In this document: positions 8,778-17,629 of the stretch, one piece after another | Layout: every line of letters begins with the position of its first letter | Position numbering within the stretch: position 1 is the stretch's first letter | Source of the DNA: Citreicoccus inhibens | GTDB lineage: Bacteria; Myxococcota; Myxococcia; Myxococcales; Myxococcaceae | NCBI RefSeq assembly: GCF_019039035.1 | Contig: NZ_JAHNZT010000031.1 | Location: 37,984-101,983 of the forward strand | DNA: 64,000 bases | Direction of reading: 5' to 3' | Translations under genes and position numbers: made by a program | The notes under the pieces: model-generated | The model's input: only the letters and a program-made list of their open reading frames with translations | Databases searched by the model: none | Told to the model about the DNA's origin: nothing

Positions 8778-8802
8778 CCGCCACCCGGTTGTGGGGTGGC
8801 GG
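8778..8802. terminator. hairpin between convergent fruA and mbtH
   Basis: CCGCCACCC and GGGTGGCGG form a perfect 9-bp stem with a 7-nt loop midway between the two convergent stop codons. It can serve both strands; no strong T run on either side. Confidence 0.5.
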
Positions 8803-8825
8803 ATGGACACGCACGCGCGTGGGGC

Positions 8826-9050
8826 TCAGTTCTTCTTGCTGGCCATCTCTTCCATCTTCTTGCGGAGGCTCAGCGGACGCATGTCCGTCCAGACCTCCTT
8901 GATGTATGCGAGGCACTCGGCCTTCAGGCCCTGCTTGCCCGCGTCCTTCCAGCCCAGGGCGTTCTCGCGATCCGCCGGCCAGATGGAGTACTGCTCCTCG
9001 TGGTTCACGACAACCTTGTACACCGTGGTGTCTTCGCGCTCGTCCGACAT
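8826..9050 (-). CDS. stand-alone MbtH-like protein
   Basis: A 74-residue MbtH-fold protein, the small partner that activates adenylation domains of non-ribosomal peptide synthetases. Family marks are present: [10 protein letters not shown] with the Ser-x-Trp-Pro, ALGW, and [13 protein letters not shown] with the invariant Trp-Thr-Asp-x-Arg-Pro. The ATG at 9050 matches the normal family length; an upstream in-frame ATG would add 11 atypical residues. No NRPS gene lies nearby, so it is an orphan that probably serves synthetases encoded elsewhere. An orphan MbtH beside fruA is also known from M. xanthus. Confidence 0.93.
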   Translation of the reverse strand: MSDEREDTTVYKVVVNHEEQYSIWPADRENALGWKDAGKQGLKAECLAYIKEVWTDMRPLSLRKKMEEMASKKN

Positions 9051-9198
9051 GGCTGACTCCTGGAAGGAGCACCTTCGTCGCACATCCCGGGAAAATCGGT
9101 CAAGGCCGTGGCAGGTGGGATGACGTCACCTGGTGCCCCGACTTCACCGAGGGCGTGGGCCCTGGAAGGACGGGCTGAGGGCTCGGGCCTGGGCGGGG

Positions 9199-9228
9199 CC
9201 GCCGCGCGCGTATGTGAGAGCGCGGCGG
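9199..9228 (-). terminator. hairpin after the secreted-protein gene
   Basis: CCGCCGCGC and GCGCGGCGG, perfect 9-bp arms and a 12-nt loop, starting 18 bp beyond the stop at 9247 on the minus strand. Confidence 0.4.
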
Positions 9229-9246
9229 TGATCCGCGAGGGGATGC

Positions 9247-10116
9247 CTACTTCTTCTCCTGACGCGCCAGCTTCGCGAGGGACGCGACGGAGGCCTGGCC
9301 AAGGCCGCGGTTCATGTTGCTCGGGTCCTTGGGGTCCTCGGCCCAGAAGCGGAAGACGACGGTGCGCGGGTCATCCGGCTTGAGCTCAATGGGGAAGGGC
9401 GCCTGGAAGAAGCTCGGCGCGTCCTCGGAGCCAGGGGGCAGGATGCCGCCTTCGGCCACCGGCTCCCAGTTCAGCTCCTTCTCCAGGGTCGTCCACATCA
9501 GCTTGTCCAGGGGGATGGCCTTGTCGATGAGGGCGAAGTCCACCTGGCGCACGTGGATGACGGTGCCCGTGGTGTTGCTGAGCACCACGCCGGGATCGAC
9601 GGCGAGGACGTCAGCCCGGTAGTTGGCCCACTCGTGCCCCACGGCGATCACATCACCGATGTGGAAGCGCTCCTTGGTCCAGTAGAACGGGGGCAGGTCG
9701 CCCGCGTTGTGTCCCTTGACCATTCCCGTCACGGGGGAGTTGGTGCAGAATCCGATGTGGGCGATCTGCCCCGGCTGCACATACGCGGTATTCGACCAGT
9801 AGGTCAGCTGCGTCACGTTGCCCGAGCGCACCTCGCGCGGCGTACCGAACGGGTTCAGGCTGCCCAGGTAGTGGGTGCAGATCTTCGTCGGCCCCACCAG
9901 CGTGACGTGCAGATCGTTGGCGGCGTTCGGCGTGTTGTTGGTGATGTCCACGTTGTAGCAGTACGCATTGCACTCGGTGGACTCGGGAGGCATGGGGGGC
10001 GGCGGCCAGTTCGGGATGTAGCTGCTGAATGCGGAGGCGCTGACGCCGGTGGTGGCGACTGCAGCTGCGGCCAGGAGGAGAGCGCGCTTGGCGCCGAAGC
10101 GACGGAGGAAGCTCAC
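9247..10116 (-). CDS. secreted protein of unknown function
   Basis: A 289-residue exported protein read from a GTG at 10116, which gives a typical signal peptide (VSFLRRFGAKRALLLAAAAV, then SASA). The mature part starts with a Pro-rich stretch and a Cys-containing CNAYCYN segment, then alternating beta-rich sequence (VDITNNTPNAANDLHVTLVG) without catalytic motifs. Cys residues in the first third could form disulfides outside the cytoplasm. The frame stays open upstream of the GTG but that part reads as non-coding. I do not recognise a family. Confidence 0.8.
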   Translation of the reverse strand: MSFLRRFGAKRALLLAAAAVATTGVSASAFSSYIPNWPPPPMPPESTECNAYCYNVDITNNTPNAANDLHVTLVGPTKICTHYLGSLNPFGTPREVRSGNVTQLTYWSNTAYVQPGQIAHIGFCTNSPVTGMVKGHNAGDLPPFYWTKERFHIGDVIAVGHEWANYRADVLAVDPGVVLSNTTGTVIHVRQVDFALIDKAIPLDKLMWTTLEKELNWEPVAEGGILPPGSEDAPSFFQAPFPIELKPDDPRTVVFRFWAEDPKDPSNMNRGLGQASVASLAKLARQEKK

Positions 10117-10428
10117 GTGTCCGAGACCTCTGCCCCGAACCGGGGCGATGGGTGGAGCGCGCCCTGTGAGCATGAACCGAGCCACCGGCACCGCTCCTCG
10201 AACGCCTGAAGGCGCGGCCCTCGAGGGCGTAGCGCGCGAGGTTACGAATCGCGTGACGGAGTAACTGGAATCGCTACTCCGTGTGGCGAGGCCGCGGGGG
10301 GCGTGCTGTCGCCGGGCCCCGGCGTGGCCCGACGCGGGCGCCAAAGGCAGACAGGTGAACCCCACGGCCCGGGTGGCGCCTGGGTTGTCTGGCGTGGATG
10401 GATGTCCGCCGCCTACAGTGCGGCCGGC
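10117..10428. promoter_or_regulatory. divergent intergenic region
   Basis: 312 bp between the secreted-protein gene and the macro/TIR-like gene. Its one structured element is the palindrome at 10256-10282; no convincing -35/-10 pair was found. Confidence 0.4.
10256..10282. repeat. operator-like palindrome
   Basis: ACGGAGTA and TACTCCGT, perfect 8-bp arms around an 11-bp centre, in the middle of a divergent intergenic region. The dimension fits a dimeric repressor site. No adjacent regulator gene suggests which protein would bind. Confidence 0.4.
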
Positions 10429-11424
10429 ATGAGTGGATTCCTTGATGTGGTGGTTGAAGTGGGAGATGTGACGGACATCCGCGCCGACGCGGTCCTGCTC
10501 AAGTTCGCGCAGGGCTTCCACGGCGCGGATGGCGCCGTGTCACGTCGCTTGTCGGCGGTGGGTATTTCGCCCACCCTGTTGCAGCTGAAGCCCGGCGAGC
10601 ACCGCTTCATCGACACGCAAGGAGGGTTGGGCGCACCGCTCGCGCTGTTCCTCGGCACGGCGCGGCTGCGGGAGTTCGACTATCACCGCATCCGCGAGTT
10701 CGCCGGGCAGGCGCTCCAGTTGCTGGAGTCGCGGCCCGAGGTGAAACACCTCGCGGGGCCCGTGCATGGACCCAACTACGGACTCGACGAGGATGAGGCC
10801 GTGCTCGCGTTCGTGGGCGGCATGGTGGATGCCTTTCAGCAAGGCGTGGGCCCACGGGAGCTGGCGCGCATCACCGTGGTGGAGATCCAACCCAAGCGCG
10901 TGGCGCGGATGCGCAGGGCCTTGGAAGGGGGCCTCACGGGGGCGCCCGGAGTGGAGCCGCTGCCCGGGGGCGTGGGCTTTCGCATCCAGCGCATGCGCCG
11001 GTTCATCGCACCTCCGCCCATGGCGAGCGCGGGCGCGCCGGCCCAGGAGAAGCCGCACGCCTTCGTCGCGATGCCCTTCGCCCCCGAATTGGAAGACACG
11101 TTTCACTACGGCATCCAGGGGCCGGTGAAGGCGGCCGGCCTGCTGTGCGAGCGCGTGGACCAGGCCGTGTTCGATGGGCCCATCATCCAGCGGATCCGCG
11201 ACCGCATCGATACGGCGAAGGTCGTCATCGCGGACCTGTCGCTGGCGAATCCCAATGTCTATCTGGAAGTGGGGTACGCCTGGGGGCGCGGCAAGCCCAC
11301 GCTCCTGCTCGTGCGAGACTTGCGTGAGCTGCGCTTCGACGTCGCCAGCTATCGGTGTCTGGAATATCGAAGCATCCGGAACCTGGAGGAATTGCTGACG
11401 CGCGAGCTGCAACGGCTCGGGTGA
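10429..11424 (+). CDS. macro-like domain fused to TIR/deoxyribosyltransferase-like domain
   Basis: A 331-residue two-domain protein (ATG at 10429 chosen because the first domain begins there). Residues about 7-165 look like a macro or leucine-aminopeptidase-N-type fold: VEVGDVTDIRADAVLL at the start and a PVHGPNYGLDEDEAV loop near 111-125. Residues about 210-331 match the TIR-like/nucleoside deoxyribosyltransferase-like group: HAFVAMPFAPELED, a VVIADLS strand (Asp269), and NPNVYLEVGYAWG with a probable catalytic Glu280. A flexible Pro/Ala linker joins them. The combination suggests binding and breakdown of an NAD-derived nucleotide, possibly in phage defence; that is inference. It is a lone gene, convergent and nearly abutting with the next. 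Confidence 0.75.
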   Translation: MSGFLDVVVEVGDVTDIRADAVLLKFAQGFHGADGAVSRRLSAVGISPTLLQLKPGEHRFIDTQGGLGAPLALFLGTARLREFDYHRIREFAGQALQLLESRPEVKHLAGPVHGPNYGLDEDEAVLAFVGGMVDAFQQGVGPRELARITVVEIQPKRVARMRRALEGGLTGAPGVEPLPGGVGFRIQRMRRFIAPPPMASAGAPAQEKPHAFVAMPFAPELEDTFHYGIQGPVKAAGLLCERVDQAVFDGPIIQRIRDRIDTAKVVIADLSLANPNVYLEVGYAWGRGKPTLLLVRDLRELRFDVASYRCLEYRSIRNLEELLTRELQRLG

Positions 11425-11428
11425 GGTC

Positions 11429-12514
11429 TCACCAGCCGCGCGCGGCCACGTCCCACGTCGCCACGGGCTGACCGCCTTCCAGCACGTGCAGGCGCGCGTG
11501 CAGGTTCACCGAGGCGCACACGTGGTTGGGAATCACCCGCACGCGCTCGCCCACCCGGGGACGCCACGGGGTGGTCGTCAGGTCGAGCAGGCCGTGCTCC
11601 TCGGACAGGCCGCGGACCACCACCTCGGGGTGTTCGCGCACCACACCGTAGCCGGGCGCGGGGCCTTCCTCCTTGGCGAGCGCCTTCGAGCCCGCGTCGA
11701 TGACGGCTTGTCCTGGCACCGCCGTGCTCACCACCGTGGCCAGGACGGAGTAGGCACACTCGGACAGGTCGCACGCGCCCACGGCCACGCTGTTACGGTC
11801 GTTGAAGATGTTGATGCCGGGGCGGATCTCCGTGAGCCCCGCGACCTCGTGGGAGCGCCACAGCGTGGGGGTCGAGCCGCCGCTCACCACCTCGGGTGCA
11901 AGGCCTTGGGTGCGCAGGGCCTCGATGAAGGCGCTCAAGCGGACGGACTGCTCGCGCAGCAAGGGGCGCAGCTCGTCCTGCGGCGCGCGGAGGTGTCCGG
12001 GGTAGAAGATGAGGCCGCGCAGCGTGAGGCCCGGGGACTCACGAACGGCCTGGGCCAGCGCGACGGCCTCCTCGGGGGAGGCCACGCCGACGCGACGCAT
12101 GCCCATGTCCAGCTCCACCAGCACGCCCACCGGACGGCCCGCGGAGCGCGCCGCGCGAGACAGCCCCGCCAACACCTCGCGCGAGTCGAGCGCCACGGAC
12201 AGGTGGACCTCGGGCGGCAGGGCCATGAGCCGCGCGAGGGAGGCCTCCCCCACCGGGGGATAGGCCAGCAGCACATCCCGGGCGACGGTGGACATCACCT
12301 CGGCCTCGCGCACGGTGGCCACGGTGATGCCGTCGGCTCCGGCCTGGAGCTGGAGCGCGGTGAACTGGGGCGTCTTGTGGGTCTTCGTATGGGGCCGCCA
12401 GCGCAACCCGTGCTCGCGTGTATAGGCGGCCACGCGCCGGAGGTTGGCCTTCACCAGGTCCAGGTCCACCACGGCGGCGGGCGTGTCGAGCTCGGCGAGC
12501 GAGGGCGTGGGCAT
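11429..12514 (-). CDS. D-threonine aldolase/D-serine dehydratase-like PLP enzyme
   Basis: A 361-residue enzyme of the DSD1/D-threonine aldolase group: an alanine-racemase-type barrel followed by a beta domain. The PLP lysine lies in RPHTKTHKTPQ near residue 45, a GGSTPT phosphate-binding loop is in the second half of the barrel, and the C-terminal metal-binding IPNHVCASVN holds the His and Cys that bind zinc or manganese in this family. It acts on beta-hydroxy D-amino acids such as D-threonine or D-serine; which one cannot be told. It stands alone, convergent with the macro/TIR-like gene with only 4 bp between stops. Confidence 0.9.
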   Translation of the reverse strand: MPTPSLAELDTPAAVVDLDLVKANLRRVAAYTREHGLRWRPHTKTHKTPQFTALQLQAGADGITVATVREAEVMSTVARDVLLAYPPVGEASLARLMALPPEVHLSVALDSREVLAGLSRAARSAGRPVGVLVELDMGMRRVGVASPEEAVALAQAVRESPGLTLRGLIFYPGHLRAPQDELRPLLREQSVRLSAFIEALRTQGLAPEVVSGGSTPTLWRSHEVAGLTEIRPGINIFNDRNSVAVGACDLSECAYSVLATVVSTAVPGQAVIDAGSKALAKEEGPAPGYGVVREHPEVVVRGLSEEHGLLDLTTTPWRPRVGERVRVIPNHVCASVNLHARLHVLEGGQPVATWDVAARGW

Positions 12515-12553
12515 CCCGTCATGTTGGCACCCTCGCTCGGAGGGCTCCAGGGC

Positions 12554-12991
12554 TCAGGCGTCGAGCGTGGCGGACTCTGGCTCGAAGTCGATGTTCGGGC
12601 GCTGCCACCGCCACCCGCCCCGCACGAGGCTCGCCATCACCTCCGCGTCGAGCGTGCGCAGCGCGGCGAGCACCGCGGGCGGCGGGCGGGGCGCTCCCGG
12701 CGCGCTCTCCACCACGAAGCGCGGAGGAATCGAGCGCGCGTCCACGCCGCTCATCACCACGCGCACGCGGCAGTGGTGCGGTGACAGCTCGGTGTCTCCC
12801 GACCAGCTCACCTCGCGGACCTGGAGGTCGACGGTGCCCGGTGGCTTGTGGCCGCGCAGCCCCTTCACCATTCCGTCCAACGCGGCCCGGGCGCGCTGCT
12901 CGCGCTTCGTGCCGATGCGATTCAGCACCCACCAGCAGGTCCCTCCCGCGACGATGGGCGAGAGGACGAAGAACGGAATCAAGGGGCTCAT
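12554..12991 (-). CDS. small membrane-anchored protein, unknown function
   Basis: A 145-residue protein with an N-terminal hydrophobic segment (LIPFFVLSPIVAGGTCWWVL) followed by basic residues and then a soluble alpha/beta-looking domain of about 110 residues. No motif is recognised. It is followed on the same strand, 39 bp later, by the PLP enzyme gene, and a terminator-like hairpin separates it from prolyl oligopeptidase. Confidence 0.65.
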   Translation of the reverse strand: MSPLIPFFVLSPIVAGGTCWWVLNRIGTKREQRARAALDGMVKGLRGHKPPGTVDLQVREVSWSGDTELSPHHCRVRVVMSGVDARSIPPRFVVESAPGAPRPPPAVLAALRTLDAEVMASLVRGGWRWQRPNIDFEPESATLDA

Positions 12992-13011
12992 GGAGGTGTC
13001 CCGGGCGCGAG

Positions 13012-13037
13012 GCCCGCCCCGGGTCTCCAGGGCGGGC
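13012..13037 (-). terminator. hairpin downstream of prolyl oligopeptidase
   Basis: GCCCGCCC and GGGCGGGC, perfect 8-bp arms with a 10-nt loop, 11 bp beyond the stop at 13049 on the minus strand. Confidence 0.45.
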
Positions 13038-13048
13038 GGTGCTTCATG

Positions 13049-15226
13049 CTACTTCGGCGCGGGCGCCGCCAGCTTCTTCGACGCGTTGGGCAGGTACGTC
13101 ATGCCCAACTCGTTGAAGAGGAAGGAGTAGACGTCCACCTGCTGCTCGACGCGGGCGGACAGCGGCGTTCCGGCACCGTGGCCCGTCTCCGCGTTGGCGC
13201 GCAGGAGGATGGGGTACCTGGCGCTGGTGGCCGCCTGCATCCGCGCCACCATCTTGCGCGAGTGGAACGGATCCACGCGCGGATCATTCGCGCCCGTGGT
13301 GAAGAGGATGGAGGGGTACTTCGTTCCGTCCACGACGTGGTGATAGGGCGAGTATCCGTACAGGGCCTTGAACTGCTCGGGGTCCTTCACCGAGCCGTAC
13401 TCCGTCACGTTGAACTGGCCGTTGGACGTCTGCTCGGAGCGCAGCATGTCGTAGAGGCCCACCTGGGCGACGACGACGCGGTACAGCTCCGGGTGCTGGG
13501 TGACAGCCGCGCCCATGAGCAGGCCGCCGTTGCTGCCGCCCTGGATGGCCAGCCGCTTGGGGGACGTGTACTTCTGGTCCACCATCAGCCTGGCGCAGGC
13601 ATAGAAGTCATCGAAGACGTTCTGCTTGTGGGTGAGGGAGCCGCCCGCGTGCCAGGCTTCACCGAACTCGGAGCCGCCGCGCAGGTTGGTCTGCACGAAG
13701 ACGCCGCCCTGCTCCAGCCACAGGGCCACCAGCGGGCTGTAGCCCGGGGTGCTGGCGATGTTGAAGCCGCCGTAGCCCGTGATGAGCGTGGGGTTCTTGC
13801 CGTCGAGCTTCGTGCCCTTCTTGCGCAGGATGGTGAGGGGAACGGCCGTGCCGTCCTTGGACGTGGCGGTGGTGCGGACGACCTCCACGTCGCTGATGTC
13901 GATGGGCGCCGTTCTCGCCATGGCTGTCTTGGCCATCGCGCCGTCCTTGGCGGAGTAGCGGTACCACGCTGGCGGCGTCACGAAGCTGCTGACCGCGACG
14001 AGCACGTCATCACCGGACTGGCGCACCACCGCGTTGACGCTCGACACGGCTGGCGTGGGCACCAGCCCGAGCGACTGGCCCTTCAGGTCCACCGCGCGCA
14101 GCTGCGACGGCCCGCCGAGCTGCTCCAGGAGGTACAGCCGGCTGGCGGTGGGGATGAAGCCCTGGAGGTTGGCCGCGCTCTCCGGCACGAGCACCGTGGC
14201 CTTGTCGAGCGTGGGCGTGGCCAAGGGCAGGCGCAGCACCTGTCCGCGCGGCGCGTCCTTGCGGCTGAGCAGGTACGCGGCGCCGTCATTGCCGAAGCCG
14301 ACCCCCACCACCTTGTCCTCGTACTTCGACACCTGCGTCCACGTGCCGGCGGGGCCGCGCAGGTACAGCGCGAACTGGCCGCCGTCGCCATTGGCCGCGA
14401 GCGCGGAGGTGAACGTTCCATCCGGCGACACGTCCAGCTTGGTCATCGCGATGCGCGGGAAGTCCTTGCCGAGCGCGTACGCGTCCTGCTCGGTGGGCGT
14501 GCCCAGCTTGTGGAAGTACACCTGCTGGAAGAAGTTGCGATCGGCCACCGGGCGCTCCTCGCCGCGCGGATAGCGCGTGTAGAAGAAGCCCGTGCCGTCC
14601 CCGTTCCACGCGAGGTCACCACCCGCCGTGCCGCCATTGACGCGTGGCACCACCTCGTTGGCCACTGCCTGCCCGCTCGCCACGTCATAGACGCTGACGT
14701 CGCCGCTCTCGGTGCCACCCTTCGACAGCGACACGGCGACCTTCTTGCCGTCCATCGTGGGGCGCACGAAGTCGATGGTGGTGTGCCCGGTGGGATCCAC
14801 CACCGTGGGGTCCAGCAGCACGCGCTCCTTGGAGGTGTCATCGAGCGAGGGGAGCACGACGAGCACCGGCTGCTGCTTGGGCGGCTCGGACTTCAGCGCG
14901 AACAGCGTGCCGCCCGCCTCTTCCAGTCCGAAGTAGGCCGCGGACTTCCACTCGAGGAGCTCCGTGATGCGGCGGCGCAGCGGCTCGCGCCCGGGCAGCT
15001 TGTCCAGCACCGAGCGGGTGAACGCGTTCTGCCCGTCGTTCCACTGCTGCACCTTGGGGTCCGCTGACGGCTCCATCCAGCGATACGGGTCCGCCACGGT
15101 GGTGTCGTGGTACCTGTCCTGGACGGGCACTTTCTCCGCCACGGGAGGCTTGATGGGGGCCTTGCTCGCGGCGCTGGAGGCCAGCGGCAGCAGCAGGGCG
15201 GACAGGACAGCGGTCTTCACGGTCAC
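13049..15226 (-). CDS. secreted prolyl oligopeptidase (S9A)
   Basis: A 725-residue serine peptidase that cuts short peptides after proline. It starts at the GTG at 15226, preceded by GAGGTG and giving a signal peptide (VTVKTAVLSALLLPLASSA). A seven-bladed propeller occupies roughly residues 60-430. The hydrolase domain carries the nucleophile in IQGGSNGGLLMG, the acid in ANDPRVDPFHS and the His in ETGHGAG, all correctly ordered. Length fits the family. It is probably periplasmic or secreted and used in protein feeding. Single gene ending in a hairpin. Confidence 0.95.
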   Translation of the reverse strand: MTVKTAVLSALLLPLASSAASKAPIKPPVAEKVPVQDRYHDTTVADPYRWMEPSADPKVQQWNDGQNAFTRSVLDKLPGREPLRRRITELLEWKSAAYFGLEEAGGTLFALKSEPPKQQPVLVVLPSLDDTSKERVLLDPTVVDPTGHTTIDFVRPTMDGKKVAVSLSKGGTESGDVSVYDVASGQAVANEVVPRVNGGTAGGDLAWNGDGTGFFYTRYPRGEERPVADRNFFQQVYFHKLGTPTEQDAYALGKDFPRIAMTKLDVSPDGTFTSALAANGDGGQFALYLRGPAGTWTQVSKYEDKVVGVGFGNDGAAYLLSRKDAPRGQVLRLPLATPTLDKATVLVPESAANLQGFIPTASRLYLLEQLGGPSQLRAVDLKGQSLGLVPTPAVSSVNAVVRQSGDDVLVAVSSFVTPPAWYRYSAKDGAMAKTAMARTAPIDISDVEVVRTTATSKDGTAVPLTILRKKGTKLDGKNPTLITGYGGFNIASTPGYSPLVALWLEQGGVFVQTNLRGGSEFGEAWHAGGSLTHKQNVFDDFYACARLMVDQKYTSPKRLAIQGGSNGGLLMGAAVTQHPELYRVVVAQVGLYDMLRSEQTSNGQFNVTEYGSVKDPEQFKALYGYSPYHHVVDGTKYPSILFTTGANDPRVDPFHSRKMVARMQAATSARYPILLRANAETGHGAGTPLSARVEQQVDVYSFLFNELGMTYLPNASKKLAAPAPK

Positions 15227-15352
15227 GGGACACCTCGGTGAGGAGGGCGGGGGGGAATGGATGGCGAAGCCTGCCATCCCCCGGCGCCCTTGCGTACCCG
15301 CAATGCGTTGAGGAATGCCTGAGCTGTCCGGGTGTTGGGCGCGCGCTCGCGC

Positions 15353-16849
15353 TCAGCGCAACGGCAGCTCGACCAGCGCGGCGGAGAAGCGATCGAACGC
15401 CTCCGTCGCGGGCAGCGCGGTGCCCTCGTCCATGTTGCCGAGCATCAGCGCGAACACGACGCGGGGATGTTCGGGGTCCGCCGGCCGCTCGGCCACGCCC
15501 ACGAAGCACTTCTGTCCGGACAGCGTGCCCGTCTTCGCGCGAATGCGGCCGGCCGTGCGAGCGGTGGTGGGGCGGCCCGCCAGGGTCCCATCCACGCCGG
15601 ACACCGGGAGGCTGTCGAGGAAGGCGTTCGCGTACGGCTCGTTCAGGCTGGTGAGCACCACGCGCGCGAGTCCCCGCGCGGTCGCGAGGTTGTAGCGGGA
15701 CAGGCCGCTGCCATCCACGGGGCGCAGGTCTCTTGCGGCGATGCCCCGTCGCGTCAGCTCCTGCATCAGCGCCGTGCGCAGAGGGCCATAGCCCTCCTGT
15801 CCCGTGCGCTCGCGCGTGAAGCGCATGCCCAGCCGCTCCGCGTAGAGGTTGAGCGACTCCTTGTTGGTCACCCGCACCAGGTCCGCCAGGGGCGGGCTCT
15901 CCAGCTCGACGAGCGGCACGGGGACGGGCGGAATGGGGCCCGTGGGCGCTTCCAGCGTGAGGGGCAGCCGCGCGACGCCGAGCCTGGTCAACGAGGCATC
16001 GACGCACGCGGCGAACAGCGCCTGTGGCTCATCCACCGCCAGCCGCACCGTCGCGGCGCGCGGGCACGGTCCTCCCGCCGGTGAGCGCCAGATGCAGTGC
16101 ACGCCCGGGCCGCCCCGCTGTCGCGTGCACGCGAGGCTGGCGCGGTCCGCGTTCGCGTCCACGTTCACCCGGGTGGGGAAGGTGGCGAAGGCGGGCGTGA
16201 GCTGCGCGCTGGGCGCGTCCGTGCAGGTGGCGCCCGGCGCCCGCGCGAGCGCGAGGTCCACCACGTTCTCGCGAAACACAAAGGCCGTGGGCGCGGCGCT
16301 GTAGGCATACGCGGCATCATCCCAGGCCCAGCCCGGCCCCAGGGGCAGCTCGCCGTCGTCCGTGCCTCGCACGCGCACGGCGCCGCGCCACTGCTGGATG
16401 CCCCGGTCGCGCATGGCTTGCGCGATGCGGTCGCACGCGGCCGCGGTCTCCGGGAAGCGCCACGAGCCCAGCGAGGGATCGCCCGAGGCCTGCGCCACCA
16501 CGTCGCCGAGGAAGAGGCCTCCCAGCTGCGTGCCCTCCAGCGTCACCGGGGTGCGGAAGCGGAAGTCCGAGCCCAGCGCGGACAGGGCCGCCGAGGTGGA
16601 GACCACCTTCATCGTGGAGGCGGGCAACAGCCGGACCTGCTCCCGGTGCGTGTACAGGGGCTGACCGGTGCGCGCGTCCACCACATACGCGGACGCGATG
16701 GCGCCCTCGTCCTCCAAGGTGGTGAACACGGCGTCGGCCACCGCGGGCAGCGTCGCGTGGTCGGGCTGGTCCGGCTTGCGCTCGTGGACACACCCCGGAG
16801 AGGAGAGGACGGCAGTCAACAAGGAAGCGACGAAGAGGGCGCGGCGCAT
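15353..16849 (-). CDS. dacB: D-alanyl-D-alanine carboxypeptidase/endopeptidase (PBP4 type, S13)
   Basis: A 498-residue low-molecular-weight penicillin-binding protein that trims or opens peptidoglycan cross-links. The ATG at 16849 gives a signal with a lipobox-like ending (LSSPGC), so it may be a lipoprotein. Active-site motifs are in order: SxxK in LPASTMKVVS, SxN in NKESLNLYAE and KTG in RAKTGTLSGQK, with the long insertion between the first two that marks class C PBPs. Upstream in-frame sequence was rejected because it overlaps the divergent rdgC gene. Divergent from rdgC with a 123-bp shared region. Confidence 0.92.
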   Translation of the reverse strand: MRRALFVASLLTAVLSSPGCVHERKPDQPDHATLPAVADAVFTTLEDEGAIASAYVVDARTGQPLYTHREQVRLLPASTMKVVSTSAALSALGSDFRFRTPVTLEGTQLGGLFLGDVVAQASGDPSLGSWRFPETAAACDRIAQAMRDRGIQQWRGAVRVRGTDDGELPLGPGWAWDDAAYAYSAAPTAFVFRENVVDLALARAPGATCTDAPSAQLTPAFATFPTRVNVDANADRASLACTRQRGGPGVHCIWRSPAGGPCPRAATVRLAVDEPQALFAACVDASLTRLGVARLPLTLEAPTGPIPPVPVPLVELESPPLADLVRVTNKESLNLYAERLGMRFTRERTGQEGYGPLRTALMQELTRRGIAARDLRPVDGSGLSRYNLATARGLARVVLTSLNEPYANAFLDSLPVSGVDGTLAGRPTTARTAGRIRAKTGTLSGQKCFVGVAERPADPEHPRVVFALMLGNMDEGTALPATEAFDRFSAALVELPLR

Positions 16850-16972
16850 GGAGGGCCGACACGCTAATGCCCCGTGGGCACGGCTGCCACGCTCCCGCGA
16901 GCCAGGGCTCGGCCTGTCGACACCACGAGTGCCTTGACGCCGTGGCGTAGGACCACCATCCTGCCGCGCCCC

Positions 16973-17629
16973 ATGCCTGTCCTTCGTGGTGCTGTCACCT
17001 TCTCGCGCTTCCGGGCGGAGCCGTCCAAAGATGCCTCGGCTGAAGCCAAGCGCTGGCTGTCCAAGGGCCTGAAGTCCCATGCCTTCGAGGCCATCGATCG
17101 CCGCTCCGAAGACGAGCGCGCGGCGGGCTTCGTCGAGCTGGAGAACACCGAGGCCTCCGACTTCTCCGTCTCCAATCTCTTCCATGGCGAGTACGCGCTG
17201 TTCGCGTTCCGCATCGACACGCTCAAGGTCCCGGCCTCGCTGATGAAGGCGGAGCTGGACAAGTGGACCGCGGCGTTCACGAAAGAGAACGACCGTCCCC
17301 CAGCGCGCGCGGAGAAGAACCGCCAGCGCGCCGAGCTGAAGCAGCTCCTGCGCCAGCGCGCCGTGCCTCGCACCTCCGTGCTGGACGTGAGCTGGAACCT
17401 GAAGACCCAGCAGCTTCAAATCTGGGCCGCGTCGCGCAAGACGGTGGAGGAGATCCTCGTCGCGCTGGAGAACGCGTTGCCGGTGAAGCTGACCAGCCTG
17501 ACGCCGGCGGAGCTGGCGCTCAAGGCGGGCATCGACGAGAAGTCCCTGGGGCCCACCCCGGAGCTGCTGGGCGTGGACTTGCCCGCCCTGACGGCGGCGG
17601 TGGAGGAGGTGGCGCATGGCGCGGCGTGA
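16973..17629 (+). CDS. rdgC: RdgC-family recombination-associated protein, short form
   Basis: A 218-residue protein related to RdgC, a ring-forming DNA-binding protein that restrains RecA. The C-terminal half matches RdgC well: a charged helix (KAELDKWTAAFTKENDRPP), a KQLLRQRAVPRTS segment, WNLKTQQLQIWAASRKTVEE and the closing LTSLTPAELALKAG. It is about 80 residues shorter than the enterobacterial protein, mainly in the N-terminal part. The ATG at 16973 was chosen as the first beta strand follows directly. The last 14 bp overlap the next gene. Confidence 0.82.
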   Translation: MPVLRGAVTFSRFRAEPSKDASAEAKRWLSKGLKSHAFEAIDRRSEDERAAGFVELENTEASDFSVSNLFHGEYALFAFRIDTLKVPASLMKAELDKWTAAFTKENDRPPARAEKNRQRAELKQLLRQRAVPRTSVLDVSWNLKTQQLQIWAASRKTVEEILVALENALPVKLTSLTPAELALKAGIDEKSLGPTPELLGVDLPALTAAVEEVAHGAA

